From an uncultured Clostridia bacterium (lineage in GTDB: Bacteria; Bacillota; Clostridia; Christensenellales; UBA1242), in contig CALWKD010000008.1 in NCBI GenBank assembly GCA_944381175.1, positions 1 through 59,097 of the forward strand: DNA of 59,097 bases, given 5' to 3'. A program made the position numbers and the translations under genes. Shown here one piece after another: positions 15,696-25,186 of this stretch; the first letter of the stretch is position 1; each line of letters opens with the position of its first letter. The notes beneath the pieces were generated by a model that was not told where the DNA came from, did no database searches, and worked only from the letters and a program-made list of their open reading frames with translations.

Positions 15696-16730
15696 ATGAG
15701 CGAAAAATTTAATATGGAGTTGATTGACAAAACTTTCACCTCTTACAAGAAAGGACAATCTTTTGACGGGGTGGTGGTTTTAAAAAGAGATGACGGAGTG
15801 ATTTTCAATATTGGTGGAAAAAATGATGCGTTTATTCCTGCGAGCGATTTTGAAGATTATTCACAGATTAAAATTGGTGACAGGTTTGCCGTTGTCATAA
15901 CAAAACAGAAAAATGAAGATGGACTTATTGAGGCGTCAAAGTCTTTGGCTGATGCCTTGAAAATTGCAAATCAAAATGCACAAACTCTGAGGCTTGGAAG
16001 CAAGTTCACTTTTGTCGCAACAGGCGTGGGTGACGGACTTCTCTCAAAAATGGGAGATTACAAAATCATTGTGCCGTTTGACCAAGTTTCTGAGCATTAT
16101 GTCAAAAATTTCAAATCTTTGATTGGAAAGCAGTTTGAGGCGGTGGTTACAGAGATTGACAAAGAAAATAAGCAAATCGTTGCGAGCATCAAATTGCTCC
16201 AAGAACAGACAAGAATTGCCACTGAAAAGAATTTTTGGAACATTATCTTCATAAACAAAATTGTGAAGGGGAAAGTGGAAAGAATTATGCCTTATGGTGC
16301 GTTCGTGAATGTTGAGGGTGTGGATTGCTTCTTGCACATCTCAAACATCTCCTATGAAAAAATCAACAAAGTTGAAGATGTCTTGAAAGTTGGGCAGGAG
16401 TGTCAATTCAAAGTCATCAAAGTGGACAGAGAAAACAAAAAAGTGGAGTTGTCACTCAAAGCACTTTTGGAGGACCCAAAAACCACAAGAATTAAAGAAC
16501 TCCTTGTTGGAGAGACTTATCAAGGTGAGGTGATAAAACTTCTGCAATTTGGTGCAATCGTCAAAGTTCCAAATGGTGCGACAGGGCTTCTTCACATCTC
16601 AAATTGCACAGAGGACAAGACGAAAAAAATTTACGAACTTGTAAAAGTTGGAGATCAAGTGCAAGTTGAGGTTATCTCAAAAGATGAGGAAAATCAAAGG
16701 GTTTCGTTTAGACTTGTGAAAGAGAAATAG
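15696..16730 (+). CDS. S1 RNA-binding domain protein (ribosomal protein S1-like)
   Basis: Contains repeated S1 (OB-fold) RNA-binding domains, at about residues 14-85, a degenerate one at about 97-165, then two clear ones at about 188-255 (GKVERIMPYGAFVNVEGVDCFLHISNISY) and 273-340 (GEVIKLLQFGAIVKVPNGATGLLHISN). This is the short four-domain S1 found in Firmicutes. Its role is probably mRNA binding in translation or RNA decay. Unlike many Firmicutes it is not next to cmk or ispH, although cmk- and plsC-like genes are elsewhere in the window. Confidence 0.88.
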   Translation: MSEKFNMELIDKTFTSYKKGQSFDGVVVLKRDDGVIFNIGGKNDAFIPASDFEDYSQIKIGDRFAVVITKQKNEDGLIEASKSLADALKIANQNAQTLRLGSKFTFVATGVGDGLLSKMGDYKIIVPFDQVSEHYVKNFKSLIGKQFEAVVTEIDKENKQIVASIKLLQEQTRIATEKNFWNIIFINKIVKGKVERIMPYGAFVNVEGVDCFLHISNISYEKINKVEDVLKVGQECQFKVIKVDRENKKVELSLKALLEDPKTTRIKELLVGETYQGEVIKLLQFGAIVKVPNGATGLLHISNCTEDKTKKIYELVKVGDQVQVEVISKDEENQRVSFRLVKEK

Positions 16731-16744
16731 GTGTGAAAAAATAT

Positions 16745-16796
16745 TGTTGAATGTTGCATAATACTTTCTGTTGGGGTGTTATGCACATAATACCTA
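16745..16796. repeat. dispersed palindromic repeat, copy 2
   Basis: GCATAATAC and GTGTTATGC pair around the loop, followed by ACATAATACCT. The sequence is related to 9181-9213 and 50483-50527. It follows the S1 gene and may act as its transcript end, although there is no T run. Confidence 0.5.
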
Positions 16797-16934
16797 CTAT
16801 ATATTGAGACGAAATTGTTTTGAAATTTGATTTTAAAGAATGAGAATTGCAGAAAAAGTGCTGAAATCTATAAACTTCTTAAAAGAAAACAAACATAAAT
16901 AAAACCAAAAATATGCGTGCTTAGGCACGGGTAT

Positions 16935-17010
16935 GCTGATGTGGCTCAGTTGGTAGAGCAGTTGATTCGTAATCAACAGGTCGCGGGTTCGAGTCCCGCC
17001 ATCAGCTCCA
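16935..17010 (+). tRNA. tRNA-Thr (anticodon CGT)
   Basis: Acceptor GCTGATG/CATCAGC, anticodon stem GTTGA/TCAAC with loop TTCGTAA (CGT), T arm GCGGGTTCGAGTCCCGC and encoded CCA. Its last 31 nt (16980-17010) recur exactly at 17181-17211, and 13 nt (16972-16984) recur inverted at 17058-17070. Confidence 0.95.
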
Positions 17011-17211
17011 AAAAAAGAGTAAGTTCGGGGAGGTGTTGTTTTGTGACAGAAGTGGGAGCGACCTGTTGATGATGGGGTCCCCGAAAACACAGGAGTGTTT
17101 GTGGGGAAAGGAGCGACTTTTCGTGAGCAAAGAAGTTTGGCGAGGGGCAAACTGATTGCGGAAGAAAAGAAAGCGACGCCGTCGCGGGTTCGAGTCCCGC
17201 CATCAGCTCCA
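17011..17211 (+). mobile_element. tRNA-tail-duplicating element, copy B (tRNA-Thr CGT)
   Basis: A 201 bp unit after tRNA-Thr that ends in an exact 31 bp copy of the tRNA from variable loop to CCA. It contains the inverted copy GCGACCTGTTGAT (17058-17070), itself enclosed by a TTCGGGGA/TCCCCGAA pair (about 17024-17084), then the conserved hairpin CCCCGAAAACAC/GTGTTTGTGGGG (17079-17106), then AAGGAGCGA and purine-rich DNA. Core 17058-17185 is 128 bp and is bounded by GCGAC/GTCGC. I see no coding frame. Frames crossing it are the usual false translations of tRNA sequence. The part from 17212 to 17343 is AT-rich with a TATTAT box near 17320. Confidence 0.7.
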
Positions 17212-17343
17212 AAAATATTAACTAAAAAGTTTTTTTTCAAAAAACCAAAGTTTTGGTTTTCAACAGACAAATTTTGATTTCCTAAAGAAAAAATTAAAAC
17301 AAATTTAGAAAAAGCGTGATATTATAAACAGAATGAGGTTTAT

Positions 17344-17922
17344 ATGAAATTGTTTACGAAGCGGAAAAATAAATGGTTCAAAAATAAAGAAACGGATTCT
17401 ATATGGTGGTTGGAAAACAAAGATGACGTTGGAGAACATGTCTTTAGTTTTGATAAAAAAACGAAGTATAATTTGTTTAGAGATTATCCATACAACTTGA
17501 CGCCTGAGCAAAGAAAGATTTTTGATGAAGAAAATCCATATTGGAAAAATTTTTTTAAAGACAGAAATGAAACTATTGCAAAAGAGTATCAAAAGCGTGC
17601 GGAGTTATTGCAAAAATTGAGAACCGAAGAACTTTATACAACAGCAGAAAGCAACAGTCTTATCTCTGGGCATTATTCGTATAACCCGGTTGTGTGGGAA
17701 GTTTTTGAATCGGTTGGAATTAATAATCCAAAGTATAAAACATACAACGATCATCTTGCAAAAAAATCTATCGATGAATTGTCCACAGACGAGATTGTTG
17801 AGCAATTTTTATTTTGGTCGCGTGGTGAAAGATTTTGTGAAGGAGCAATTGCGGAAGCAATAGATAGTGGCAATTTTGTAAAATTGTATGAGAAATTTTT
17901 AACTAATAGTATGGAGAAATAA
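17344..17922 (+). CDS. hypothetical protein with DUF6508-like C-terminus
   Basis: The N-terminal two thirds are charged, aromatic-rich and unknown to me. The C-terminal part RGERFCEGAIAEAIDSG resembles the conserved core of DUF6508 proteins; I give this as a tentative match. The 192 aa protein starts at an ATG with GAGG 6-9 nt upstream. The next frame, a broken ADP-ribosylglycohydrolase, begins 6 nt after its stop, so both once formed an operon. Confidence 0.6.
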   Translation: MKLFTKRKNKWFKNKETDSIWWLENKDDVGEHVFSFDKKTKYNLFRDYPYNLTPEQRKIFDEENPYWKNFFKDRNETIAKEYQKRAELLQKLRTEELYTTAESNSLISGHYSYNPVVWEVFESVGINNPKYKTYNDHLAKKSIDELSTDEIVEQFLFWSRGERFCEGAIAEAIDSGNFVKLYEKFLTNSMEK

Positions 17923-17928
17923 ACGATT

Positions 17929-18147
17929 GTGTTAGGTGCGGTTATTGGAGATATTGTTGGATCTATATATGAATTCAATAATATCAAAAGAAAAGATTTT
18001 AGATTGTTTGATCCATTTTGTCATTTCACAGATGATACTGTTATGACTTTTGCCGTGGCAGAGGCTTTAAGGAAAACACAGAAAAGAAATTTCAAAAATT
18101 TAAGCGAACAAACAATCAAAGAAATGCGGAAATTTGGTCGATTATGA
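17929..18147 (+). pseudogene. 5' fragment of an ADP-ribosylglycohydrolase gene
   Basis: The 72 residues match the N-terminus of DraG-type ADP-ribosylglycohydrolases: GAVIGDIVGS at 3-12 and the magnesium-binding TDDTVMT at 34-40. Family members are about 250-300 aa, so three quarters are missing. The reading frame breaks after KFGRL, where intact relatives continue; from about 18137 the DNA is RHS-like. The remaining part lacks most metal ligands and should be inactive. Confidence 0.8.
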
Positions 18148-20183
18148 GCCAGAGGACCTCATCAATTTGAGAAATCAAAGAAAACAATACGAGGAGTATA
18201 TTGAAGAGGCGAAAAACGCAATAGATTTAAACAAAAAGCAGTTGTGCTACTATGCTTTGACGAAAAAAGTCGCACAGAAGCAGTTGTTTGAGCAAGAGGA
18301 CAATGTCAAGAAAAACAACAAACTTTTTGAGTTACAAAAGAAGATTGAGGACATCAAGTATCGGGCACTTGTCAAAAACAGGTGTTATAGGCTCACCTTA
18401 AGCGACGCCAATGACGCCAGTGCAGACAATACGGATGCCAAAAATGCTTTATTACATCAAAAACAGGAAATTTGAACTCCGAGCCGAAATGACCTTCAGA
18501 TCTGGCGAAGAGGAGGCGGTGGCTTCTTACAAGAAGTCGTTTGACTGGATGAACACTGGTTGGCAGTTGTGCTCGCTCTATTTGCCGTTGGAGTTTGAGA
18601 AAGAGACGGAAGGGGAAGAGCCACGCGTCATTCGTTTTGCCAAAAACGACATCGAGACGATAAAGTTCTACTTCGATTACAGCCACAACACAGGAAACGC
18701 ACTCTACACGGAACTTGTCCTGAAGGAAGCGAAGTGGCAGTCCAGCGTTTACGACAAAGAGGCGAGGACGGTTGTGCAGACCTCGAGCCACAGTCCTTGG
18801 AAGAAGACGACCTATTTGGACAAAGACGAGCAAACGGAAAGGGTTGTGATTTCCAAAGAGGTCACCGAGGGCGAACAGACGAGCGAGCAGGAATTTGAAA
18901 CGGTTTACAAATACGACAAAAACCACCGCCTCATAAAGACAATCGACCACAATGGCATCGTCACCGAGAATGTGTTTAACGACAAGGGTGTGCAAATCAA
19001 GACTTTGACCTATCACAAGGACGAGCCGACCAATGTTTTATATTCCGAAAAACTTTTGGACAACAAAGGTGTTGAGATTGGACAAGCGAATGAGTTTGGC
19101 GAGCAGATTTCCACATATGAGAGGGTTTCTGGCTCAGATAACATCAAGATTTCCAAGGACAACAACGGAGTTCAAACAGCGTATGGCTACAACTACTCAG
19201 ACGAGTGCATTGAGATGTCGACGACCATTGACGACACCGCAAATGTCACAACTTACGGCTACGAAAAAGGTTTCCTCACCTCACTCAAGCACAACGACTT
19301 TGAAATCACCTATGACTATGACGAGCAGGGTCGAAACAACAAAATCTCCATTGCTGGCGAAGGGTATCTTGAAAAGACCTTTGGACAGGACGAAGAGACG
19401 ACCACACTTGCAAGCGGGGAGAGTTTCAAGACGGTTTATGACGAGGACGGAAATGTCGCCGAGGAGTATTTCAACGACACCCTCGCAGTGCAATATTCTT
19501 ACGACGGATACGGCAATGTGCTAAGCACCAAGGAGTTTTTCACCGACAAGAGTGGCAAAGCACACACGGCTCAGCACAATTATTCGTATGACAAGTTTGG
19601 AAACACAATCTATGAGGAGATGTCTCAGCACTCGGACACAGACGAGTGGAATTTCGACATCGATTCGCAATTTGACACGGACGGGAATGTGACAAACACC
19701 ACTTTCACCATAAACGGAGTCGCTCAGCAATATGAATATGTTTATTCGGACGACCCAGACGCAAAACTTGAGGCGGTTTCTCTTCCAAATGGTGCAGTCC
19801 AGACACTTGACTATGACAAACTCTCTTGCGTGCACAAAGTGGAATTGAATGTCGCAGACGGCACACTGGAGCACGGGGAATATGAATATCTCAAAGTCGG
19901 CGACCACACCTCAAACCTTGTCAGCAAATTGAAGTTTGCTCGTGACGGTGTCCAAAGAGAGATGTTGAGATATAAGTATGATGAAAAGGGAAACATCACC
20001 GAAATCAGAGAAAACAACACTCTTCTTGCAAGATACAAGTATGACGGACTTTCGAGGCTCATCCGTGAGGACAACAAAGAGTTCTCAAAGACCACCACTT
20101 TTGAATTATTCAAATATTGCCACAACTTTGGCGGAGATGGTGATTTTCCCAAGAACATCAAAAGTGCCTTTGTTCGTATTTGA
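18137..20183 (+). pseudogene. RHS/YD-repeat protein fragment, frameshifted and truncated at both ends
   Basis: The translation shows many YD repeats (YDEQGRNNKI, YDGYGNVLS, YDKFGNTIYEE, YDEKGNITEIREN, YDGLSRLIRED), typical of large secreted RHS/wall-associated toxins and shells. There is no signal peptide, core-closing motif or toxin domain. Two frames must be joined: one from about 18137 to 18440 and the second from there to 20183. Dropping one A from the A5 run at 18440-18444 restores a single frame (NTDAKMLYYIKN). The segment is visibly richer in G and C than its neighbours. The 3' end runs into unrelated DNA near 20110. It is probably a decayed or silent cassette. Confidence 0.82.
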
Positions 20184-20322
20184 TTGTTGGAAACATAAAG
20201 GCGAGATTTTTGTCTTCGTTGATGGTCTTTGTCAGGTGACTTACCTCTTGCATCTTTTCTCTTAGGTATTTGTAATCAAACTTGAAATGCTCCAAGTTTT
20301 TTTTGAGTTCTTCCTTGTCCAT
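20158..20322 (-). CDS. short minus-strand ORF (54 aa), probably truncated
   Basis: Starts at ATG 20322 with a good AAGGAGAG site 5-12 nt upstream. The protein is highly charged (MDKEELKKNLEHFKF...) and probably a coiled helix. It ends inside the 3' end of the RHS fragment, so the original gene may have been cut there. I recognise no family. DNA between 20323 and 20431 holds only AT-rich sequence. Confidence 0.45.
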   Translation of the reverse strand: MDKEELKKNLEHFKFDYKYLREKMQEVSHLTKTINEDKNLAFMFPTIKYEQRHF

Positions 20323-20431
20323 CTATCTCTCCTTGATATCTTGATTTTATCATAAAGTCGTCCAAAATGCAATAGAAATTTTACGAAATATTAAAAAATT
20401 TTACTATTTGTAAAAATTTTGTCGATTTCAG

Positions 20432-20460
20432 TTGAAAATTGTTGAATAATGTGCTATAGT
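20432..20460 (+). promoter_or_regulatory. promoter of the XRE regulator gene
   Basis: TTGAAA (20432-20437), 17 bp, TATAGT (20455-20460). Confidence 0.65.
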
Positions 20461-20491
20461 TTAATATCATACAAAGGATAAGTGGGTGTTT

Positions 20492-20809
20492 ATGAAAATC
20501 GGAGAAAGAATAAGGAATTTAAGAAAAGATAACAAAATGACGCAAACAGAACTTGCAAATTCCCTCGGTGTGTCGGTGGCGTCGGTTGCTCTTTGGGAAA
20601 ACGAAAAAAGGCAGATTGATGTCGAGAATATTGTCAAAGTGGCAAGGATTTTTGGCGTGACAACAGATTTTCTTCTTGGCAATATTGCTGGGAATGAAAT
20701 CATCCTTATTGACAAAAATGGGACAAGAAAGCATTATTTTGTCAATGATGAGCAGTTGAAAGCAATTGAGGAATTTTTGGAAAACGCTTTGAAAGAGGAG
20801 AGTAAATGA
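20492..20809 (+). CDS. XRE-family transcriptional regulator
   Basis: A helix-turn-helix DNA-binding domain occupies residues 3-60 (IGERIRNLRKDNKMTQTELA...SVASVALWENEKRQIDVENIVKVARIFGVTTDFLLG). The C-terminal 40 residues may mediate dimerisation or ligand sensing. I chose ATG 20492 over GTG 20486. The stop overlaps the next start (ATGA), so it is coupled to the metallo-hydrolase gene and may control it. Confidence 0.88.
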   Translation: MKIGERIRNLRKDNKMTQTELANSLGVSVASVALWENEKRQIDVENIVKVARIFGVTTDFLLGNIAGNEIILIDKNGTRKHYFVNDEQLKAIEEFLENALKEESK

Positions 20810-21432
20810 TGGAAATTAAAATCAATTTTCACAGTTCGATTTGCTTGGGTGGGAAGATTTATTTTGACCCATTCCATATTGAAAAAAGAGTCGGCGGAGC
20901 AAAAATTGTGTTTATCACTCATTCGCATTATGACCATTTGGACGAGAAATCTTTGAAAAATGTTGCGGAAAAAGAAACCATTTTTGTTTGCACGCAAGAC
21001 AGTGCCGAAAAACTTCTTCAGTGGGGTTTTGACAAAAATAAAATTGTTGTCGTAAAGCCTAATCAAAAATTTGAGGTGTTGGGTGTGAAGTGCGAGACTT
21101 TTCCTGCATATAACATAAACAAAAAATTTCACCCAAAAGAAAATGGTTGGGTGGGTTACAAAATTTTGCTTGACGGAGAGTCCTTTGTTGTTTGCGGAGA
21201 CTCTGATGTGACTGACGAACTCAAAAAAGTGAAAACGGACACGCTTTTTGTGCCAATTGGAGGCTTTTACACTATGGATGCAAGTGAGGCTTCGGCACTT
21301 GTGAATATAACAAAGCCAAAAATTGTTGTGCCAATGCATTATGGGGCAATTGTTGGCGGAAAAGAGGATGAGAAAAAGTTTTTGGAGGGATTGGACAAAG
21401 AGATTGAGTGCAAGTTGGTTTTGAAAGTTTGA
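20806..21432 (+). CDS. MBL-fold metallo-hydrolase (UPF0173-like)
   Basis: Metallo-beta-lactamase fold protein with the zinc motif HSHYDHLD at residues 39-46, a later GDSD, and PMHYGAIVGG near the end. The short 208 aa single-domain form fits the UPF0173/YtkL type hydrolases of unknown substrate. GAGGAG precedes the ATG, which overlaps the regulator's stop. A terminator follows. Confidence 0.88.
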   Translation: MMEIKINFHSSICLGGKIYFDPFHIEKRVGGAKIVFITHSHYDHLDEKSLKNVAEKETIFVCTQDSAEKLLQWGFDKNKIVVVKPNQKFEVLGVKCETFPAYNINKKFHPKENGWVGYKILLDGESFVVCGDSDVTDELKKVKTDTLFVPIGGFYTMDASEASALVNITKPKIVVPMHYGAIVGGKEDEKKFLEGLDKEIECKLVLKV

Positions 21433-21478
21433 AAAAAGCGGGCTTTTTGTTAATTATTTTTCAAGTTAATGCAAAAAA

Positions 21479-21509
21479 TAGTGGGAAATTTTATCCACTA
21501 TCTTTTTTT
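21479..21509 (+). terminator. terminator after the MBL gene
   Basis: ATAGTGG/CCACTAT with a 9-10 nt loop and T7. Confidence 0.8.
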
Positions 21510-21650
21510 GTTAAGTTTAGAGTTGATCAGTTTTGGTCTTGCTTTTTTTTATAAAACTTACAATATAAAACTTGCAATTTTGCATATTTTTGGCAAAAAT
21601 TTTGGAGAAAAAGAGAAAATTTTAAATCAAAAATTTAAACAAAACATTTT

Positions 21651-21677
21651 TTGAAATTTGGTGTGATGTGCTATAAT
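21651..21677 (+). promoter_or_regulatory. xth promoter, leaderless type
   Basis: TATAAT at 21672-21677, with TGTGC before it and a TTGAAA (21651-21656) at 15 bp. The ATG follows the -10 box by 6 nt. The same GTGATGTGCTATAAT string also precedes ung apart from one base. Confidence 0.65.
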
Positions 21678-21683
21678 GAACAT

Positions 21684-22490
21684 ATGAAAGTGGTTTCATA
21701 CAACATAAACGGAATTAGGGCAAGTGTCAAATTGGGACTTGATAAGTGGATTGAAGATTTTGGAGCGGATGTCTATTGTTTCCAAGAAGTGCGTTGCGGG
21801 GATGAATTGGCAAGGCAGGTGCTTTTTCAAGAGAAAAAACAATTGAGTTTGTTTGAGAATTTTGAAGAAAAAGGCGTCTTGGAAGATTATTTTGCGTTTT
21901 TTAACTGCGGAAAGATTTCAGGTTATGCGGGGACTTTGGTGCTCACAAAATTGAAACCGAATGAAGTTTTTTATGATATGGGACAGTTTTGGACGGATGA
22001 CGAGGGCAGAACGACGACTGTTGTTTTTGGAAAAGTTGCTATTGTCAATGCATATATTCCAAACGGAAACAGCAGGCTTGAATTTAAGATGAAATATTTG
22101 CAGGCGTTGAATAGATATTTGTCGCATTTGAAGAAGTCTTATTCCGTCATTTGTGTTGGAGATTTCAACATCGCTCACAATGAAATCGACTTGACAAATC
22201 CGAAAGAGTGCAAAAACAAATCGGTCTTTCTGCCAATTGAAAGGCAGGCTTTCTCAGGTCTTTTGGGTTTGGGTTTTGTCGATTGTTTCAGATTTAAAAA
22301 TCCAGAACTTGTCAAATATTCTTGGAGAAGTTATCGCTCCAGATGGGACAATAGTTATAATAGTTGGAAATACCGAATTGATTATGTGCTTGCGAGCGAG
22401 GATTTGAAACGAAATATTCTTGGTTGTGATATTTTGGAACTTGATTACAGCGACCATTTGCCAGTGGTGGCTGAATTTGAAAATTTGTGA
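21684..22490 (+). CDS. xth: exodeoxyribonuclease III (AP endonuclease)
   Basis: Incises DNA at abasic sites in base excision repair. Family motifs are in order: SYNINGIRA (N-terminus), CFQEVR, DEGRTTTV, GDFNIAHNEIDL and SDHLPV near the end with the catalytic His. The 268 aa length is normal. I chose ATG 21684 because it matches the family N-terminus; upstream codons lie in the -10 box. No ribosome site is visible, so the mRNA is probably leaderless. Confidence 0.96.
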   Translation: MKVVSYNINGIRASVKLGLDKWIEDFGADVYCFQEVRCGDELARQVLFQEKKQLSLFENFEEKGVLEDYFAFFNCGKISGYAGTLVLTKLKPNEVFYDMGQFWTDDEGRTTTVVFGKVAIVNAYIPNGNSRLEFKMKYLQALNRYLSHLKKSYSVICVGDFNIAHNEIDLTNPKECKNKSVFLPIERQAFSGLLGLGFVDCFRFKNPELVKYSWRSYRSRWDNSYNSWKYRIDYVLASEDLKRNILGCDILELDYSDHLPVVAEFENL

Positions 22491-22566
22491 CATATTGTTT
22501 TTGTTATTTGCATAAAAATGTTGACAAATCAACAATTTTTGCGATAAGATATTTTAGGAGTTGAAA

Positions 22567-23025
22567 ATGAAAAGTCAGTATGATTTGTTTACATCGCTCA
22601 TTGCAAAAGCAAATCGATGTGTGCAAAAAATCAAAAATTTTGAAATGGAGGAGGTTGGACTTAAAGGAAAGCAGGTGCAATGCCTCTTTCATCTTTACAA
22701 CTCAAAAGAGGGGTTGACATCCACGCAACTTTGCTTGCTCTGCGGTGAGGACAAGGCCGCTATTTCAAGAACTATCAAAGAACTCGAAAATTTGGGATAT
22801 GTTTTCTTTGAGGAGCAGTCTGACAAGGTTTACAAAAATCCAATTAAATTGACCAATTTAGGCGAAAAAATTGGGGAACTTATAATGGAAAAGACAAACA
22901 ATTTTGTTGAACTAGGTGGCGAGGGACTTTCCGAGCAGGACAGAAAAAATTTTTATGCTTCGCTGGCTCTCATTTGTGACAACTTGCAAAAAATTTGTGA
23001 TGATATGGAGAAGAAAAATGGTTAA
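22567..23025 (+). CDS. MarR-family transcriptional regulator
   Basis: Winged-helix DNA-binding protein of 152 aa. The domain covers about residues 35-95 (KQVQCLFHLYNSKEGLTSTQLCLLCGEDKAAISRTIKELENLGYVF). The start ATG 22567 has AGGAG 7 nt upstream. The gene overlaps the following degV gene by 8 nt, so regulator and DegV protein are coupled. Confidence 0.88.
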   Translation: MKSQYDLFTSLIAKANRCVQKIKNFEMEEVGLKGKQVQCLFHLYNSKEGLTSTQLCLLCGEDKAAISRTIKELENLGYVFFEEQSDKVYKNPIKLTNLGEKIGELIMEKTNNFVELGGEGLSEQDRKNFYASLALICDNLQKICDDMEKKNG

Positions 23026-23866
23026 GATTTTGGTGGACTCCGCTTCTGATATTGATTTGGAAGAGGCGGAAAAATTGGGAATTTCACTTTTGCCTATGGA
23101 AGTTAGGTTTGGTGATGAGGAGTTTCTTGATGGAGTGAATTTGTCTCATAAGAAATTCTTCGAGAAATTGGTTGAGAGTGTTGAACTTCCAAAAACAAGT
23201 CAAATAAACGAGTTTAGGTTTGAGGAGTCTTTTCGCAAACTTACTGAAAACGGAGATGAAGTGGTTGCGATTGTGATTTCTTCAAAACTTTCTGGCACTT
23301 ACAATTGTGCCAAGAAAGCCTCTGAGGCTTTTGCTGGAAAGGTTGAGGTGGTCGACAGCCTCAATGCTTGCATTGGCGAGCGAATCCTAATTCAATACGC
23401 TTTGCGTCTTGCAAAGGACGGAAAAATGTCCGCAAAGGAGATTGCGAAGGAACTTGATGACAAAAAGGGCAAAATTCAGGTTTTGGCACTTTTGGATACG
23501 CTTAAATACCTCAAGAAAGGAGGGAGAATTTCCTCTGTTGTTGCGTTTGCTGGAGAACTGCTCTCAATTAAGCCAGTTGTTGCTGTTGTAAAGGGAGAAG
23601 TGAAACTCGTCGGCAAGGCTATGGGCTCTAAAAAAGGGAATAACCTTTTGATGCAACTTGTTGAGAAGTGTGGTGGAATTGATTTTGATGTGCCTTACGC
23701 ACTCGGGTATTCTGGGCTTTCAGACGAGTATTTGAAAAAATACCTAAAAGACAGTGAAATCCTTTGGAAAGATAAAACCGAAAATGTCCCTTCCTATATG
23801 ATTGGAAGCACAATCGGAACGCACGTCGGACCTGGTGCGATTGCGGTTGCGTTTTTTGCCAAATAA
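23018..23866 (+). CDS. DegV family fatty-acid-binding protein
   Basis: DegV (FakB-type) proteins bind a fatty acid and present it to a fatty acid kinase. Visible motifs are VKILVDSASDI at the N-terminus, KTSQINEFRFEE, ISSKLSGTYNCAK, and YLKKGGRIS...GELLSIKPVVAV. The 282 aa length is normal. ATG 23018 lies inside the end of the MarR gene. The pairing suggests that the regulator responds to lipid state, as an inference. Confidence 0.93.
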   Translation: MVKILVDSASDIDLEEAEKLGISLLPMEVRFGDEEFLDGVNLSHKKFFEKLVESVELPKTSQINEFRFEESFRKLTENGDEVVAIVISSKLSGTYNCAKKASEAFAGKVEVVDSLNACIGERILIQYALRLAKDGKMSAKEIAKELDDKKGKIQVLALLDTLKYLKKGGRISSVVAFAGELLSIKPVVAVVKGEVKLVGKAMGSKKGNNLLMQLVEKCGGIDFDVPYALGYSGLSDEYLKKYLKDSEILWKDKTENVPSYMIGSTIGTHVGPGAIAVAFFAK

Positions 23867-23983
23867 TTTTTCATAAAATTTTTCAAATTGGTTTAAAATT
23901 TTTGAGTGATTGTGATACACTTTTTCTGACGAGAGACTCACTTGGAATTTTTTAAATTTGGTTTTGTTTAAGGGGAGAGGTTT

Positions 23984-25186
23984 ATGAAACTTTGTAAGAA
24001 GATTTATTGCAGAACTTTTCAGTTTGTTTTTAAGTGTGCACTTCCAATTTTGCCGTATAGGGAACCGACCATTTTGCACTCAAATGAGGAAATTGTGGAA
24101 GTCTTGAAAGAAAAGGAAATCTCGAATGTCCTTCTCGTCACGGACAAGGGAGTCCGAGGACTTGGACTTACGGAAAGTCTTGAGAAGGCTTTGAGTGAGA
24201 GTGGACTTGGCGTTTTCGTGTATGACGGGACTGTTGCAAACCCGACAACCGAAAATGTTGAGCAGGCACTTGGGGTTTACAAAGAAAATGGTTGTCAGGC
24301 GATTGTTGCTTTCGGTGGTGGCTCAGCAATGGACTGCGCGAAGGCAACTGGAGCGAGGGTTGCAAGACCGAAAAAGAGCCTGTCGAAGATGAAAGGAATT
24401 TTGAAGGTTGGAAGAAAAATTCCGCTTTTGATTGCTGTCCCGACGACCGCAGGCACGGGGAGCGAGACGACGCTTGCTGCGGTGATAACCGACAGTGAAA
24501 CAAGACACAAGTATGCGATAAATGATTTTCCGCTTATCCCTAAGTATGCGGGACTGATGCCAGAACTTACCATTGGGCTTCCGAAGTCTATCACTGCGAC
24601 AACAGGAATGGACGCTTTGACGCACGCAGTGGAGGCATACATCGGCAGAAGCACGACAAAAGAGACAAGAGAATGTGCACTTTCGGCGGTTAAGGCGATT
24701 TTTGAGAACTTGCCGATTGCATATGTTGACGGGGAAAATTTGCAGGCAAGAGAGAATATGCTTGTCGCATCTTTCAACGCGGGTCTTGCTTTCACAAAAT
24801 CTTATGTCGGCTATGTGCACGCTGTTGCGCACTCGCTTGGAGGAAAATACAACATACCTCACGGACTTGCAAATGCCATCATTTTGCCTTATGTTTTGAG
24901 GGGCTATGGAAGAAAGATTTACAAAAAACTTTGGGAGATGGGGGTTTATGCAAACCTCTTCCCTTCCTCCATTCCGATTGAAGTTGGGGCAAAGATTTTT
25001 ATTGAGAGTATTGAGAGTTTGAACAGAAATATGGGCATCGGCACGGCGATCGCTGAAATTCAAGAAAGCGACATTGAAGAACTTGCAAAAACCGCTGAAA
25101 AAGAGGCAAATCCGCTTTACCCTGTGCCTGTGCTTTGGACGGCAAAAGATTTGGAAAGAATTTATTACGAGGTGAAAAATGGATAG
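23984..25186 (+). CDS. iron-containing alcohol dehydrogenase
   Basis: Group III, NAD(P)-dependent alcohol dehydrogenase. The nucleotide loop GGGSAMDCAK is near residue 105, AVPTTAGTGSE near 155, and the metal-binding part has HAVEAY and HAVAHSLGG...IPHGLANAI. The length is 400 aa. The first 15 residues are basic and hydrophobic. It overlaps the aldehyde dehydrogenase gene by 8 nt; together they can interconvert an alcohol, aldehyde and acid. Confidence 0.93.
   Translation: MKLCKKIYCRTFQFVFKCALPILPYREPTILHSNEEIVEVLKEKEISNVLLVTDKGVRGLGLTESLEKALSESGLGVFVYDGTVANPTTENVEQALGVYKENGCQAIVAFGGGSAMDCAKATGARVARPKKSLSKMKGILKVGRKIPLLIAVPTTAGTGSETTLAAVITDSETRHKYAINDFPLIPKYAGLMPELTIGLPKSITATTGMDALTHAVEAYIGRSTTKETRECALSAVKAIFENLPIAYVDGENLQARENMLVASFNAGLAFTKSYVGYVHAVAHSLGGKYNIPHGLANAIILPYVLRGYGRKIYKKLWEMGVYANLFPSSIPIEVGAKIFIESIESLNRNMGIGTAIAEIQESDIEELAKTAEKEANPLYPVPVLWTAKDLERIYYEVKNG

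Noticed and set aside
16833..17277. Reading frames over tRNA-Thr and element B containing motifs like GADGGTRTRDL or AGLEPATC
   Set aside because: These are well-known false proteins from translating tRNA sequence.
20158..20322. Antitoxin or immunity gene for the RHS fragment
   Set aside because: The ORF is on the opposite strand, overlaps the RHS end and has no recognisable immunity features; the RHS fragment has no toxin domain.
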